Below, piece by piece: positions 25,117-32,530 of a stretch of DNA of 64,000 nt. A program made the translations under genes and the position numbers. Source of the stretch: Chloroflexota bacterium (GTDB taxonomy: Bacteria; Chloroflexota; Anaerolineae; Aggregatilineales; Phototrophicaceae); contig JACRPS010000031.1 of assembly GCA_016223085.1 (NCBI GenBank), positions 68,273 through 132,272 of the forward strand. The letters run 5' to 3'. The notes below the pieces were generated by a model. That model was not told the DNA's origin. It was given only the letters and a program-made list of their open reading frames with translations, and ran no database searches. Each line of letters starts with the position of its first letter. The stretch's first letter is position 1.

Positions 25117-25440
25117 ATGACATTTTCAAGACGGATACGACAACGCAGAAAATCACTGGGCCTCAGCCAAGAAGCATTGGCAGAGCTTGCTGACATAGAT
25201 CAGACTCAAATATCCAGATATGAGATTGGGAAAAATGAGCCGGGGGCGGATGCTCTTGCGGCTCTTGCACGTGCCCTCGATACCACCACAGATTGGTTAG
25301 TTGGCCTCACCGACAATCCCGATAGACCACTTCGGGGACAAGCCGATCTTGATGATATAGAACGAGAAGCCATTAAGATACTGCGTGCAAAGTCGCCTGC
25401 TGACAGGCGTAAAGCTGTGGAAGTTCTGAGGGTGTTGTAA
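25117..25440 (+). CDS. XRE-family repressor
   Basis: A 107-aa cI-type regulator. The HTH is at residues 4-60: RIRQRRKSLGLSQEALAELA, then DQTQISRYEIGKNEPGADAL. The C-terminal part is a short helical domain for dimerisation, with no LexA-type protease, so control by SOS cleavage is unlikely. It is divergent from the leftward replication operon across an operator-rich gap, so it probably keeps the element quiet. The genes downstream (25462 onward) may be co-expressed with it. Confidence 0.88.
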   Translation: MTFSRRIRQRRKSLGLSQEALAELADIDQTQISRYEIGKNEPGADALAALARALDTTTDWLVGLTDNPDRPLRGQADLDDIEREAIKILRAKSPADRRKAVEVLRVL

Positions 25441-25461
25441 CCCATTCATCAGGGGGGGTAA

Positions 25462-25827
25462 ATGGGCAGGTTCGTCGGATACTTTCGGTTTGCCAGTTGG
25501 GTGTTTACGCTCCTTACCGTACTGGCCGCGCTGGTTGGGGCATTCAAGCTGTGGCTGATTATCTTCCCTTCACAGGCAATCATCGCTGAACTGAACGCTC
25601 TGGCGATTCCCGGCCTGATACCGGATTTGTATCTTCTGGCTCAAGGCGCGATGGCAGTGCTGATCATACTCCAAATTGCCCACACTCTGTTTATTATGTT
25701 TCTCCTGTATACCGCTAGCATGGCGTGTGGCCTTTTCGCCCGGCTTGCCACAATGGGGAGCATCGTCACCTACAACGAGTATCGAAAGCTGGAGAAAAAC
25801 GGCCAAAGGCAGGTGAGGCAGGCATGA
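25462..25827 (+). CDS. Small membrane protein, 121 aa
   Basis: Two or three hydrophobic segments (about residues 10-36, 56-92) and a basic C-terminal tail. No family recognised. It follows the XRE repressor by 21 bp with GGGGGG as a possible ribosome site, and is joined to the next gene by an ATGA overlap. As a protein made with the repressor it could be a superinfection or exclusion factor; that is only a guess from position. Confidence 0.55.
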   Translation: MGRFVGYFRFASWVFTLLTVLAALVGAFKLWLIIFPSQAIIAELNALAIPGLIPDLYLLAQGAMAVLIILQIAHTLFIMFLLYTASMACGLFARLATMGSIVTYNEYRKLEKNGQRQVRQA

Positions 25828-26003
25828 AAAGGATATTAGTGTTAGTTCTCAGTCTTGCTCTAACGCTGGTTCTATTGTTTGTCCTGTCTCGCATTTACCC
25901 CCAAATTCTGCTTTCCCCACAACTTGTATTTGCTATAACGGCTGGCGTTGTAGTCTGGGGCTTCCTAGCGTTTGGCTTCGCTGTGCTCCTGAAATTGTTC
26001 TAA
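25824..26003 (+). CDS. Two-span membrane peptide, 59 aa
   Basis: A 59-aa protein, almost all hydrophobic: MKRILVLVLSLALTLVLLFV, then a short polar turn with RIYPQ, then a second span ending LLKLF. Start ATG 25824 overlaps the previous stop (ATGA), so the two are translated together. No known family. Confidence 0.6.
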   Translation: MKRILVLVLSLALTLVLLFVLSRIYPQILLSPQLVFAITAGVVVWGFLAFGFAVLLKLF

Positions 26004-26006
26004 GTG

Positions 26007-26036
26007 CAGTTCCGCCGCTTGCGCCTGGCGGAGCTG
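26007..26036 (+). terminator. Hairpin after the membrane-protein pair
   Basis: CAGTTCCGCC and GGCGGAGCTG pair (one G-T) around a 10-nt loop, directly after the stop at 26003. There is no T-run, so ending of transcription is likely but not certain. Confidence 0.45.
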
Positions 26037-26046
26037 TGGTGCAAAA

Positions 26047-26089
26047 TTCGTCCAGATTTGAACGACTGGTATAGTCATATCTGGACGGA
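26047..26089 (+). promoter_or_regulatory. Promoter with flanking inverted repeat
   Basis: TTCGTCCAGAT (26047-26057) and ATCTGGACGGA (26079-26089) form an 11-bp dyad (10 matches) around a 21-bp spacer that contains TATAGT (26070-26075). The layout fits an operator over the promoter of the gene at 26102. Confidence 0.45.
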
Positions 26090-26101
26090 AAAATAACGGT
26101 T

Positions 26102-26608
26102 ATGGCAGTATCCGTAACGCCTCAAAAACAGTACCATACCCACAAGAAACGCTGCGCCGCCGGGCAGGATTGTCCCTACTGCGCTGGCCGGTTCATCGGC
26201 GCGAAACTGGCGAAATACTGCTGTGAAGACTCCAAGCTATGGCACCGGCGCCAGCTTCGAGCGAAGGCCGCCGCCCGCGCCGGACGCCAACCGGGTAGGG
26301 TAGGACGGCCAGCCAAGCCGCGCCAGCAGCGCGCCGGGCTGGTGTACATCGTCTTTCTGGGTGACTGCTACAAGATCGGCAAGGCCAAACATGACCGGGC
26401 GCTGCAAAACCGCTTGACGGCTTACCGGACGGTTCGGACCACCGTTGACCTGGTGGCCGTCATAGAGACGCCGGATTACACGCGGCTGGAGAAGGAACTG
26501 CATCAGCAGTTTGCTGACCGCCGTATCGAACGGGAACTGTTCCGGCTCACAGATGCGGATGTGGCCTATATCCTGTCAAATTCGCGTGCATTAGCAATGC
26601 GGGCATGA
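26102..26608 (+). CDS. T5orf172/GIY-YIG-like nuclease-domain protein
   Basis: A 168-aa protein. The N-terminal 75 residues carry a CPYC and a second CC cluster and basic residues (RAKAAARAGRQPGRVGRPAK), likely a DNA-binding part. The C-terminal 90 residues match the T5orf172 (Mug113) branch of the GIY-YIG fold: LVYIVFLGDCYKIGKAK near 80-96, LQNRLTAY, VIETPDYTRLEKELHQQFAD, and RELFRLT. Such domains are common in phages and may cut DNA. It stands alone and converges on the surface-gene operon, overlapping its last gene by 43 nt. Confidence 0.75.
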   Translation: MAVSVTPQKQYHTHKKRCAAGQDCPYCAGRFIGAKLAKYCCEDSKLWHRRQLRAKAAARAGRQPGRVGRPAKPRQQRAGLVYIVFLGDCYKIGKAKHDRALQNRLTAYRTVRTTVDLVAVIETPDYTRLEKELHQQFADRRIERELFRLTDADVAYILSNSRALAMRA

Positions 26609-26955
26609 ACATCAGGCCGGGTAAAGAATTTCCTGTACAGCAGGCGATTACGCCGTTTATCGGGGTTGTATGGCAGCGCGCCGGTGGCCGCCCGCATGAC
26701 CGACAGCAGCCGCCGGGCTATATTTCGCCGATGGCGCATGTCTGGCAGCAAATCCAACAAATCCTCTACCTTCTGCACCTGATAATGTGCCATAAGTGCT
26801 TTCACGTTTTCGGGCGACCGGGCCGCAGACCGCGCCATAATGAGCGCGGCGTCATCATCCACAACGTTCACTGGATTGGCGTACTGGCGCGGCACGCGCA
26901 GCAGGTGTTCATAGCGCCGCATTTTGAACAGTTTATTGATCGCTTGCTTGAGCAT
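26566..26955 (-). CDS. Hypothetical basic protein, 129 aa
   Basis: The last gene of the leftward surface operon. It is basic and helical (MRRYEHLLRVPRQYANPVNV, SPENVKALMAHYQVQKVEDL) with no signal peptide or membrane span, so it is probably cytoplasmic, unlike the other genes of the operon. It overlaps the preceding gene by 23 nt and the convergent nuclease gene by 43 nt. No family recognised; DNA binding is possible from its charge. Confidence 0.55.
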   Translation of the reverse strand: MLKQAINKLFKMRRYEHLLRVPRQYANPVNVVDDDAALIMARSAARSPENVKALMAHYQVQKVEDLLDLLPDMRHRRNIARRLLSVMRAATGALPYNPDKRRNRLLYRKFFTRPDVHARIANAREFDRI

Positions 26956-27907
26956 CGGTTGTGGCCTCTGTTGGCGTTTCGGTGGGTGTGGCGGTTGGCG
27001 TCCAAGTCGGCGTATAGGTGGGCGTGAATGTCCAGGTAGGCGTATACGTCGGCGTTGCGGTTGGCGTTTCGGTGGGCGTGGCCGTCGCCGTCCAAGTGGG
27101 CGTGAATGTCCAGGTAGGCGTATACGTCGGCGTTGCGGTCGGCGTTTCGGTGGGCGTGGCCGTCGCCGTGACGACGATGGGCGGCTGGGTGATGATGATC
27201 GGCGGCTGCGTCACCACAACCGGCGGCTGGGTGATGACCACTGGAGGCTCCGTCACTACAACAATGTTGGGTAGGGGCGTTGGTGGGATTACGGTAATCT
27301 CTCGCACCACCGGCGGCGACTGATGTGATGGCTGCGTGGGGCGCGGCAGTGGCGTCCGGGTAAGCGTTGGCGTGGCACTGCTGACCATCGTTGGCGATAG
27401 GGTGAAAACGGCTGTCTCATCAAGAAACTCCTCTCCATAACCGGGCGTCCAGAGGTTACACCAGGCGCGCGGCGGCGCTGACGTGAAAGTTGCAGTTGGG
27501 GTGAGGCGCAGCGCCATTTCGGTGGCAGTCGCCAGAAGCTGTCCGGCGGACGGCGTGCCCCGGAGCGGCATGGGCGTCAGGGTCGGTGTGGCGCTGGGAG
27601 TCAAAAAATAGCAGTAGTCCACTGCTGGGGTATTTGTCAGGGTTGGGGTAGCGGTCTGCAAAGTGAAGGCCGTCGCCATAAGCTCATTCGCGCTCAGGGT
27701 AACGGTTGGGGTCAGAGTAACAGTTGCGGTTGCGGTCGGTGTTGGCAGTGCCTGACTGCCAGTCGCACTCGCCAGAATGAACAGGCCCACGCCAGCGATA
27801 ATCAGCACAGCCACGATGAGAACCAGCAGCCCCTTGATATTGGCCGCCGCTGGCGGTATCCGGTCAATGTCCGGCTTGTACCCTTCCCAGTAGTAGGTTT
27901 TGGTCAT
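26933..27907 (-). CDS. Membrane-anchored Thr/Pro-rich surface protein
   Basis: A 324-aa protein with a short cytoplasmic N-terminus, one membrane anchor at residues 26-50, and a long outside part dominated by Thr/Pro repeats (TPTETPTATPTYTPTWT twice at the end) and a Val/Pro block (VVITQPPVVVTQPPIIITQP). The repeats are also repeated in DNA (near 27010-27175). It should stretch away from the cell or virion as a stalk, and the many Thr residues are possible O-glycosylation sites for the element's GT39-like enzyme. It overlaps the collar-domain gene by 4 nt. Confidence 0.7.
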   Translation of the reverse strand: MTKTYYWEGYKPDIDRIPPAAANIKGLLVLIVAVLIIAGVGLFILASATGSQALPTPTATATVTLTPTVTLSANELMATAFTLQTATPTLTNTPAVDYCYFLTPSATPTLTPMPLRGTPSAGQLLATATEMALRLTPTATFTSAPPRAWCNLWTPGYGEEFLDETAVFTLSPTMVSSATPTLTRTPLPRPTQPSHQSPPVVREITVIPPTPLPNIVVVTEPPVVITQPPVVVTQPPIIITQPPIVVTATATPTETPTATPTYTPTWTFTPTWTATATPTETPTATPTYTPTWTFTPTYTPTWTPTATPTETPTEATTDAQASDQ

Positions 27908-28755
27908 CCCGCCGCCTTTCGCCGGAGCATTGCTAACGTGACCATTACCAGAATTGAAACCAGAATCGCAAACAGCAGCACGGCATTGATCGTGCCGCCG
28001 GCGCTCATTTCATAGGCAAAAGCGACGGCTTGGCCGGGTTCGTCGGTGCTTTCAGGCGCCAGTGTCCAGACGGCGTAGATGTTGGGGGTAGTGGTAGGCG
28101 TGGCCGTTGGGGTCGGGCTTACTGTTGGCGTAGGGGAATTCTCTGGCGTTGGCGTATAGGTGGCCGTTGGAAGAACCGCCACAATCTGCAATTCTTCTGT
28201 TCCTGCCCAAATGATGTAGGTCAGAACGGTAGAGGGCTGCATGATGTTATGAGGCGTGCCACCGCCCGCCGTTCCCGTTTTGGTTGCGTCCCTTAATTGA
28301 ACCTGTGACCCAGCCACAAAATAAGCATTGCCGCCTGTGTTGCTTCTTAACACCCACTCGGTGTACCCATAGGTGTTACGGTTGTGGTCATGAACAGGCA
28401 TTTCAGGGATGGTCAGCAGATGGGTTTCTTCACCGAGCATTGTGCCCTGTACTCGGTTGGTCAGACCGTTCCCGGCGCCAGCACCGATTACAGTTCGCCC
28501 GCGCAAATCCGGCAATGCAAACAGGTTGGGATCACCGCCACATGTGCCGTAAACCGTGCCAATCGCCCCATAAAGACGCGCATAGGCGGTTCGGCTGATG
28601 CAACTACCATCAGCCACTAACCAGCCGCTTGGCGGGGTGATTCCGGCGTAGGCCTGGACAGACCCAACCGGCAGCAGGCCGCGATACTCTTGTGCGTTGG
28701 CGACAGCGGGCAGGACAAACAAAAGCGCCAGAAGAAACAGACTAATCCGCCGCAT
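27904..28755 (-). CDS. Secreted phage tail-collar domain protein with C-terminal anchor
   Basis: A 283-aa protein. Signal peptide at residues 1-21 (cleavage after ANA), then a phage tail-collar domain (about 25-195) with GSVQAYAGITPPSGWLVADG, LFALPDLRGRTVIGAG, HDHNRN and a TYIIWAG end, all typical of that family. A Thr/Pro linker (195-225) leads to a C-terminal module WTLAPESTDEPGQ and a membrane span (about 250-275) ending in RRKAAG. The same C-terminal module makes up the 96-aa protein at 31877-32167. It probably binds a receptor or glycan on the surface. Confidence 0.82.
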   Translation of the reverse strand: MRRISLFLLALLFVLPAVANAQEYRGLLPVGSVQAYAGITPPSGWLVADGSCISRTAYARLYGAIGTVYGTCGGDPNLFALPDLRGRTVIGAGAGNGLTNRVQGTMLGEETHLLTIPEMPVHDHNRNTYGYTEWVLRSNTGGNAYFVAGSQVQLRDATKTGTAGGGTPHNIMQPSTVLTYIIWAGTEELQIVAVLPTATYTPTPENSPTPTVSPTPTATPTTTPNIYAVWTLAPESTDEPGQAVAFAYEMSAGGTINAVLLFAILVSILVMVTLAMLRRKAAG

Positions 28756-28969
28756 TATTGATACCCTTAAAGAACTTGTAGAGCATCCACAGTCCCAGAC
28801 CGATGATTGCGGCTAGGATGATGGCTTGCAGAACCAGAGTCGCGCCGCCGAACAGATTCCAGGTTTGGACAGCATCGGGAGCAAACTCCCAGGTGGAGGG
28901 GAATTGCAGAACCGGCATTTGGACGCCGGGGGATGCAACAAACGGAGTTGGGGTTGGAGGTGGCAACAT
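28742..28969 (-). CDS. Small single-span membrane protein, 75 aa
   Basis: Starts MLPPPTPTPF, a Pro/Thr-rich outside segment, then one membrane span near residues 46-65 (LVLQAIILAAIIGLGLWMLY) and a basic end (KFFKGINNAAD). Size and layout are like minor or major coat proteins of filamentous viruses without a signal peptide. ATG 28969 avoids the upstream gene. It overlaps the next gene by 14 nt. No family match by eye. Confidence 0.55.
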   Translation of the reverse strand: MLPPPTPTPFVASPGVQMPVLQFPSTWEFAPDAVQTWNLFGGATLVLQAIILAAIIGLGLWMLYKFFKGINNAAD

Positions 28970-28973
28970 ATTT

Positions 28974-29423
28974 TTATCCCACGAATGGCACAACTTTTAG
29001 AATGGTCGAGATAATCCATACCACAAACCGAACGATCAGCACTGCGACGTAAATCAGGAAATAGACCAGCGCCAGAATAATGACCAACGTCACTGCTGCG
29101 GCGACGTGAGACACCACCAGCCCAAACGGGCCAAAAATTTCATTGGCAGTTGCTGGGGACATGAGCCATTTGGAGTAGCCGAACACCTGACTGCCATTCG
29201 TGTTTGGCAGGATTGGCCCGGCTGGATTGCGTAGATCAGTTGGCGCGTTGCTTAAATTGGATTCAGCAGTCGCCAGATAATTGATGAGGTCAGTTGTCGG
29301 CAGTTCTACGGTGTAATCCTGTAAAACTGGCGTAGAAGTCGGAATCGGCGTCGGACTTTCAATCGGCGGAAATGGCACCGGCGGCAGTTGCAGCAATAGA
29401 GCGAACAGTAGGGCTTTTATCAT
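28974..29423 (-). CDS. Multi-span membrane protein, pVI-like position
   Basis: A 149-aa protein with a hydrophobic start (MIKALLFALLLQLPPVPFPP), a Thr/Pro segment, a soluble part and two or three C-terminal spans (about residues 98-148). It follows the 619-aa surface protein with an ATGA overlap, the place where filamentous phages carry the small multi-span protein pVI after pIII. The match is one of order and shape, not of sequence. Confidence 0.6.
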   Translation of the reverse strand: MIKALLFALLLQLPPVPFPPIESPTPIPTSTPVLQDYTVELPTTDLINYLATAESNLSNAPTDLRNPAGPILPNTNGSQVFGYSKWLMSPATANEIFGPFGLVVSHVAAAVTLVIILALVYFLIYVAVLIVRFVVWIISTILKVVPFVG

Positions 29424-31279
29424 TCTTGTGTCACCTGCTGGCCTTTTCTCAGGATGTTCCTTACCTGCCGGATAAACAGCAGGATGATGGCAATATCAAT
29501 CACGATGGTCAACACTGGGATGATGAGCGTTCCGATTGGGCCACCAAACACCGTGTATTCCAGCACGTAGTAAAAAGCGCAGATTTGGGTATCCGTTGGC
29601 GCGGTCACGCACTGGGGCAGAAAGGGAATTGGAGTCGGCTTGGCTGCGAACCAGGAATTGATAACTGCACTGGCACTGCTGACCAGTTGCCCAATGTAGC
29701 TTCCCAAGATCGCCAGCAAATGAATGACGATTGAGGCGACCAGGCCGATGATGCGTAGCACGTCGCCGATGATCTGAAATAGAAGCGATAGAAAGGCACC
29801 GATGGCTGACAGGATGTTCAGCAGTAGTGTCCCAAGATTGGCGATCAGACCAGCGATGAAGGCAATCAGCGACCCCAGCCAATCGGCAAAATTGAGAATG
29901 ACGTTGCCAATCCAGTTGAAGAAACGTTCAAGCGAATTCAGTATATTGATTTCGCCAGCATCTTCATCTCCGGTTCCGTCCGGTTGCGGCTCCGAGGTTG
30001 GCACGCCGGTCGGCGCCGGGATTGGCGTGCGTGTATAGGTTGGCAGTGGCGTTGATGACGGAACGGGCGTGGAGGTAGCCGGTTTCGGAGTGAACGTGGC
30101 AGTTGGAGTGAAGTTAATCGGCGTCCGGGTCGGCGTTGCGGTAATGGTAGGTGTGCGCGTGATGGTGGGCGTGCGGGTAGCGGTCGGTGAGCCGGTCGGT
30201 GTTGGGGTTGGTGTCGGTCCGGGGCAGGATGAGACGCCGAAAGGATTAACCCCGGTGCCACTTGCGGTAACGCGCTTGATAGTGGCGCGGTCGTCATAGG
30301 CGCGCCCGGCGATATACAGCCAATGCTTTGTTTGTTGAGCCGCATTGGGGATACCAGTTGAGCGGCGGGGGTTGAGCCAGCCAGCGGTAAAACTTTCTCC
30401 AGCTACAACTGCGGTCAGGCTGCCGAGACTAGGACTTGCCGTGTATGCGTCATATACTGCAAACCCGCCATTGCCGCCCGTAGAGGTGCCCATCGCATAC
30501 CACCAAACAACGCTGGCAATGGTGTAACCTGTGATTGTGTCAGGAATCCCATAATACACGATCGCTGCTGCATTAGTTCCACCAACCTTAAAACCTTCAC
30601 CACCTAAGTAGCGGGTGTTGTAGTATTCATCCCCAGGCACATAAGGACTCCAACCGCAATCACTGACAGTAAAGTCGGCAGTGTATGTCCAGCCGCCCGT
30701 GCCAGTTGGCGTCGGTGTTGGTGTTGGTGTGTCGGTTGGCGTTGGGGAATCGGTTGGCGCTGGGGCGGTGTTACTTGGCGTCGGCGTGTGGTCTCCACAA
30801 TCGTTGTGGGGGAACGGATTGGCGAAATTGCCAAATACCTTTATGGACTGTATCACCATCGCGCCACTGGAACTAAGACTGATGTTCCAGGTTGTGCCGG
30901 TATCTGAGGTTGTTTCCGGCTCAAAGCCAATTTCAACCTCATTCACATCAGCCGGAAGTGTCTGGTCAATAGTGGCGTAAATGCCAAAGACAATGCCATT
31001 GGCGAAAACGGCGATGTCTCCCGGTTCACTGCGTGCTGCTTTGATGATAATGCCGCTGGCCGCGACGGTAGCCGACTGTGCGTAGCTGAAACTCAGCAGG
31101 CCTTCCGCGTCGGTTGTGTACCCTTGACCTTCAACCCAGACGCCATTCAACACATTGGCGCCATAGTCGTCTGTGGTGAAATCGAACGTATAACACCAGT
31201 CGCTTTCCTCTGGCGGAGGTACGCCCAGATTGCAACCGGCTAATACGAGTGCGGCTACAAAAAGCAGTAGTTTACGCAT
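29420..31279 (-). CDS. Large surface lipoprotein, pIII-like position
   Basis: A 619-aa protein with a lipoprotein signal (LVLAGC, Cys at residue 16). Then come a beta-rich domain (about 27-163), a Thr/Pro linker, a second beta-rich domain (about 200-355), a longer Thr/Pro linker (355-440), and a C-terminal part with several hydrophobic helices (about 455-560 and 575-605). Two outer domains joined by flexible linkers and a hydrophobic C-terminus is the build of filamentous-phage adsorption protein pIII, though no sequence family is recognised. It overlaps the next gene by 4 nt. A lipid anchor is an added feature. Confidence 0.65.
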   Translation of the reverse strand: MRKLLLFVAALVLAGCNLGVPPPEESDWCYTFDFTTDDYGANVLNGVWVEGQGYTTDAEGLLSFSYAQSATVAASGIIIKAARSEPGDIAVFANGIVFGIYATIDQTLPADVNEVEIGFEPETTSDTGTTWNISLSSSGAMVIQSIKVFGNFANPFPHNDCGDHTPTPSNTAPAPTDSPTPTDTPTPTPTPTGTGGWTYTADFTVSDCGWSPYVPGDEYYNTRYLGGEGFKVGGTNAAAIVYYGIPDTITGYTIASVVWWYAMGTSTGGNGGFAVYDAYTASPSLGSLTAVVAGESFTAGWLNPRRSTGIPNAAQQTKHWLYIAGRAYDDRATIKRVTASGTGVNPFGVSSCPGPTPTPTPTGSPTATRTPTITRTPTITATPTRTPINFTPTATFTPKPATSTPVPSSTPLPTYTRTPIPAPTGVPTSEPQPDGTGDEDAGEINILNSLERFFNWIGNVILNFADWLGSLIAFIAGLIANLGTLLLNILSAIGAFLSLLFQIIGDVLRIIGLVASIVIHLLAILGSYIGQLVSSASAVINSWFAAKPTPIPFLPQCVTAPTDTQICAFYYVLEYTVFGGPIGTLIIPVLTIVIDIAIILLFIRQVRNILRKGQQVTQE

Positions 31280-31339
31280 GTCCGGCTTTGAGGTGTAAGG
31301 GGCGTGATCGGTCGGTCACGCCCCGGCGGGTACAGAACG

Positions 31340-31597
31340 TTAAAAGGCGTCGGCAATCGCCTTGATGACAAATTCGGCGATGCGCTTGCCAATGAGGATG
31401 CCGCCAGCGACGGCCAGGATGCCGAAAAACAGGGGCACGTAGGCGCTGATGCTGGCGAACAGCGGCGAAGGGTCAATGTCCAGTTGGAGAGTCTGGCTCT
31501 GTGCGCCAACCGGGATGGCCGCCACGAGCAGAAGCGTGAATACCACCACGAACAGGAGTTCACGGCGGGAGGGGAGGCACTTCATAAAACGGTGCAC
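31340..31597 (-). CDS. Secreted single-span protein, major-coat-like
   Basis: An 85-aa precursor with a signal peptide of about 33 residues (basic start, hydrophobic core, cleavage after GAQ or near). The mature part is about 52 aa: an acidic N-terminus (LQLDIDPSPLF), one membrane span (YVPLFFGILAVAGGILIG), then a basic amphipathic end (KRIAEFVIKAIADAF). This is the plan of the filamentous-phage major coat protein pVIII (50 aa mature). GTG 31597 is chosen because AGGAG, overlapping the upstream stop, lies 8 nt away. VirB2-type pilin is the alternative. Confidence 0.65.
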   Translation of the reverse strand: MHRFMKCLPSRRELLFVVVFTLLLVAAIPVGAQSQTLQLDIDPSPLFASISAYVPLFFGILAVAGGILIGKRIAEFVIKAIADAF

Positions 31598-31608
31598 GAT
31601 GGTTACTC

Positions 31609-31752
31609 CTAATCGAACAGGTCAACGAGAAACAGAATGAGATGTAGCACCCCAAAGAGCGCCCCGACAAAGCCTGCTACGGCGAAGAAAAGTGGTACAA
31701 GCACTTGAGCACCAGCCGCCAGCGCCTGTGCCCCTACAGCAGCGACATCCAT
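31609..31752 (-). CDS. Tiny membrane protein, 47 aa
   Basis: A 47-aa protein: MDVAAVGAQALAAGAQVLVP, then a long hydrophobic helix (FFAVAGFVGALFGVLHLILF) and an acidic end (LVDLFD). Its ATG overlaps the previous stop in TGATG, a sign of translational coupling. Two tiny hydrophobic genes directly before the major-coat-like gene is the filamentous-phage VII-IX pattern. Too short to have a family match. Confidence 0.6.
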   Translation of the reverse strand: MDVAAVGAQALAAGAQVLVPLFFAVAGFVGALFGVLHLILFLVDLFD

Positions 31753-31868
31753 CACAATTCCTCAAACAGTCGGATAAAGGAACGGATGATCTCCGGCGCA
31801 ATCTGGATGAAAACAATCCAGGTGACAGCCAGCGCAGCAGGGATTAGCAGTTCGGCGACGGCTTGCAT
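31752..31868 (-). CDS. Tiny membrane protein, 38 aa
   Basis: A 38-aa protein, MQAVAELLIPAALAVTWIVF followed by IQIAPEIIRSFIRLFEEL, with one membrane span. A strong ribosome site (TAGGAGG) 4 nt before the ATG supports real translation, and its stop overlaps the next start (TGATG). Size and place fit a filamentous-phage end-cap protein such as pVII (33 aa). That role is inference from order. Confidence 0.6.
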   Translation of the reverse strand: MQAVAELLIPAALAVTWIVFIQIAPEIIRSFIRLFEEL

Positions 31869-31876
31869 CGCACCTC

Positions 31877-32167
31877 CTACAGCCAGCCCCGAAGCCGGGC
31901 AATAACGAAACCAATCCATAACGCGACCAGGATGGCAAACAGCAGCAGTGTGGCAACGGTTTCATCAATGCTAATCGTGTAGTGCAGTACCACGTCCTGG
32001 CCGGGTTGGTCGGTTTGCTGCGGCGCTAATGTCCACAGCACCATGAGAGGTTGCGCGGTTGGAGGTTGAGTCGGGGTGCTGGTTGGCGTGGGCGTCGCTG
32101 TTTCTTGCGCGCCTGCGGGTAGCGCCAGAGCCATTAAAAAGATCACCGCAACTACCACTCTACTCAT
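31877..32167 (-). CDS. Secreted small protein with the shared C-terminal anchor
   Basis: A 96-aa protein, first gene of the surface operon. Signal peptide at residues 1-20 (cleavage after GAQ), a short Thr/Pro stretch, then WTLAPQQTDQPGQ and a membrane span (ATLLLFAILVALWIGFVIA) with a basic end. The last 55 residues clearly match the C-terminus of the collar-domain protein at 27904. ATG 32167 has GGAGG 5 nt upstream; a longer start at 32179 is not needed. It may be an abundant anchor or coat protein. Confidence 0.7.
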   Translation of the reverse strand: MSRVVVAVIFLMALALPAGAQETATPTPTSTPTQPPTAQPLMVLWTLAPQQTDQPGQDVVLHYTISIDETVATLLLFAILVALWIGFVIARLRGWL

Positions 32168-32213
32168 GCAAACCTCCATCTTAAGTAACTCTAATTTAAA
32201 CTATTTTTTTTGT

Positions 32214-32260
32214 ATTGTTCATATTGAACAATTCTAATTAGTATTGCTCAAAAAGAGCAT
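32214..32260. promoter_or_regulatory. Two operator-like dyads between divergent operons
   Basis: ATTGTTCA and TGAACAAT form a perfect 19-bp palindrome at 32214-32232. A similar site, ATTGCTC with GAGCATT, lies at 32243-32261. Their centres are about 29 bp apart. They lie in the AT-rich gap between the surface operon (start 32167) and the winged-helix gene (32297), which may encode the regulator that binds them. Confidence 0.6.
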
Positions 32261-32296
32261 TACAATAAAACATATGTGTGAAAAATCGGGGGAACT

Positions 32297-32530
32297 ATGT
32301 TGGATGTGGCAACAATGAATCTCACTCGCAAGCGGGTTTACCGCGCCGTAAGGGAGCTATCCCGGTCTGGTGAACGGGTGACGTACTATCAGATTGCAGC
32401 ACGGGCGGATTGCTCGTACATGACCGTACGCCGTGCTATCCCAGAGCTAATCCGCGAAGGGAAAATCATTTGCTCCAACACGGGCAAAGGCTATGGCTAC
32501 TACTATGAGGTCGTGAAATGCCAACCTTAG
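32297..32530 (+). CDS. Small winged-helix DNA-binding protein
   Basis: A 77-aa protein with a winged HTH: RVYRAVRELSRSGERVTYYQ, then IAARADCSYMTVRRAIPELI as the recognition helix-turn-helix, and a wing with GKGYGYYYEV. GGGGGA precedes ATG 32297. It starts the rightward operon with the GT39 and FtsK genes (13-nt overlap with the next gene) and lies across an operator-rich gap from the surface operon. It probably regulates both. Confidence 0.72.
   Translation: MLDVATMNLTRKRVYRAVRELSRSGERVTYYQIAARADCSYMTVRRAIPELIREGKIICSNTGKGYGYYYEVVKCQP

Noticed and set aside
31340-31868. VirB2-type pilin cluster of a type IV secretion system
   Set aside because: No VirB4, VirB6, VirB8 to VirB11 or relaxase gene is present in the element; the small-protein order fits filamentous phages better. 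Kept as the fallback for the 85-aa protein.
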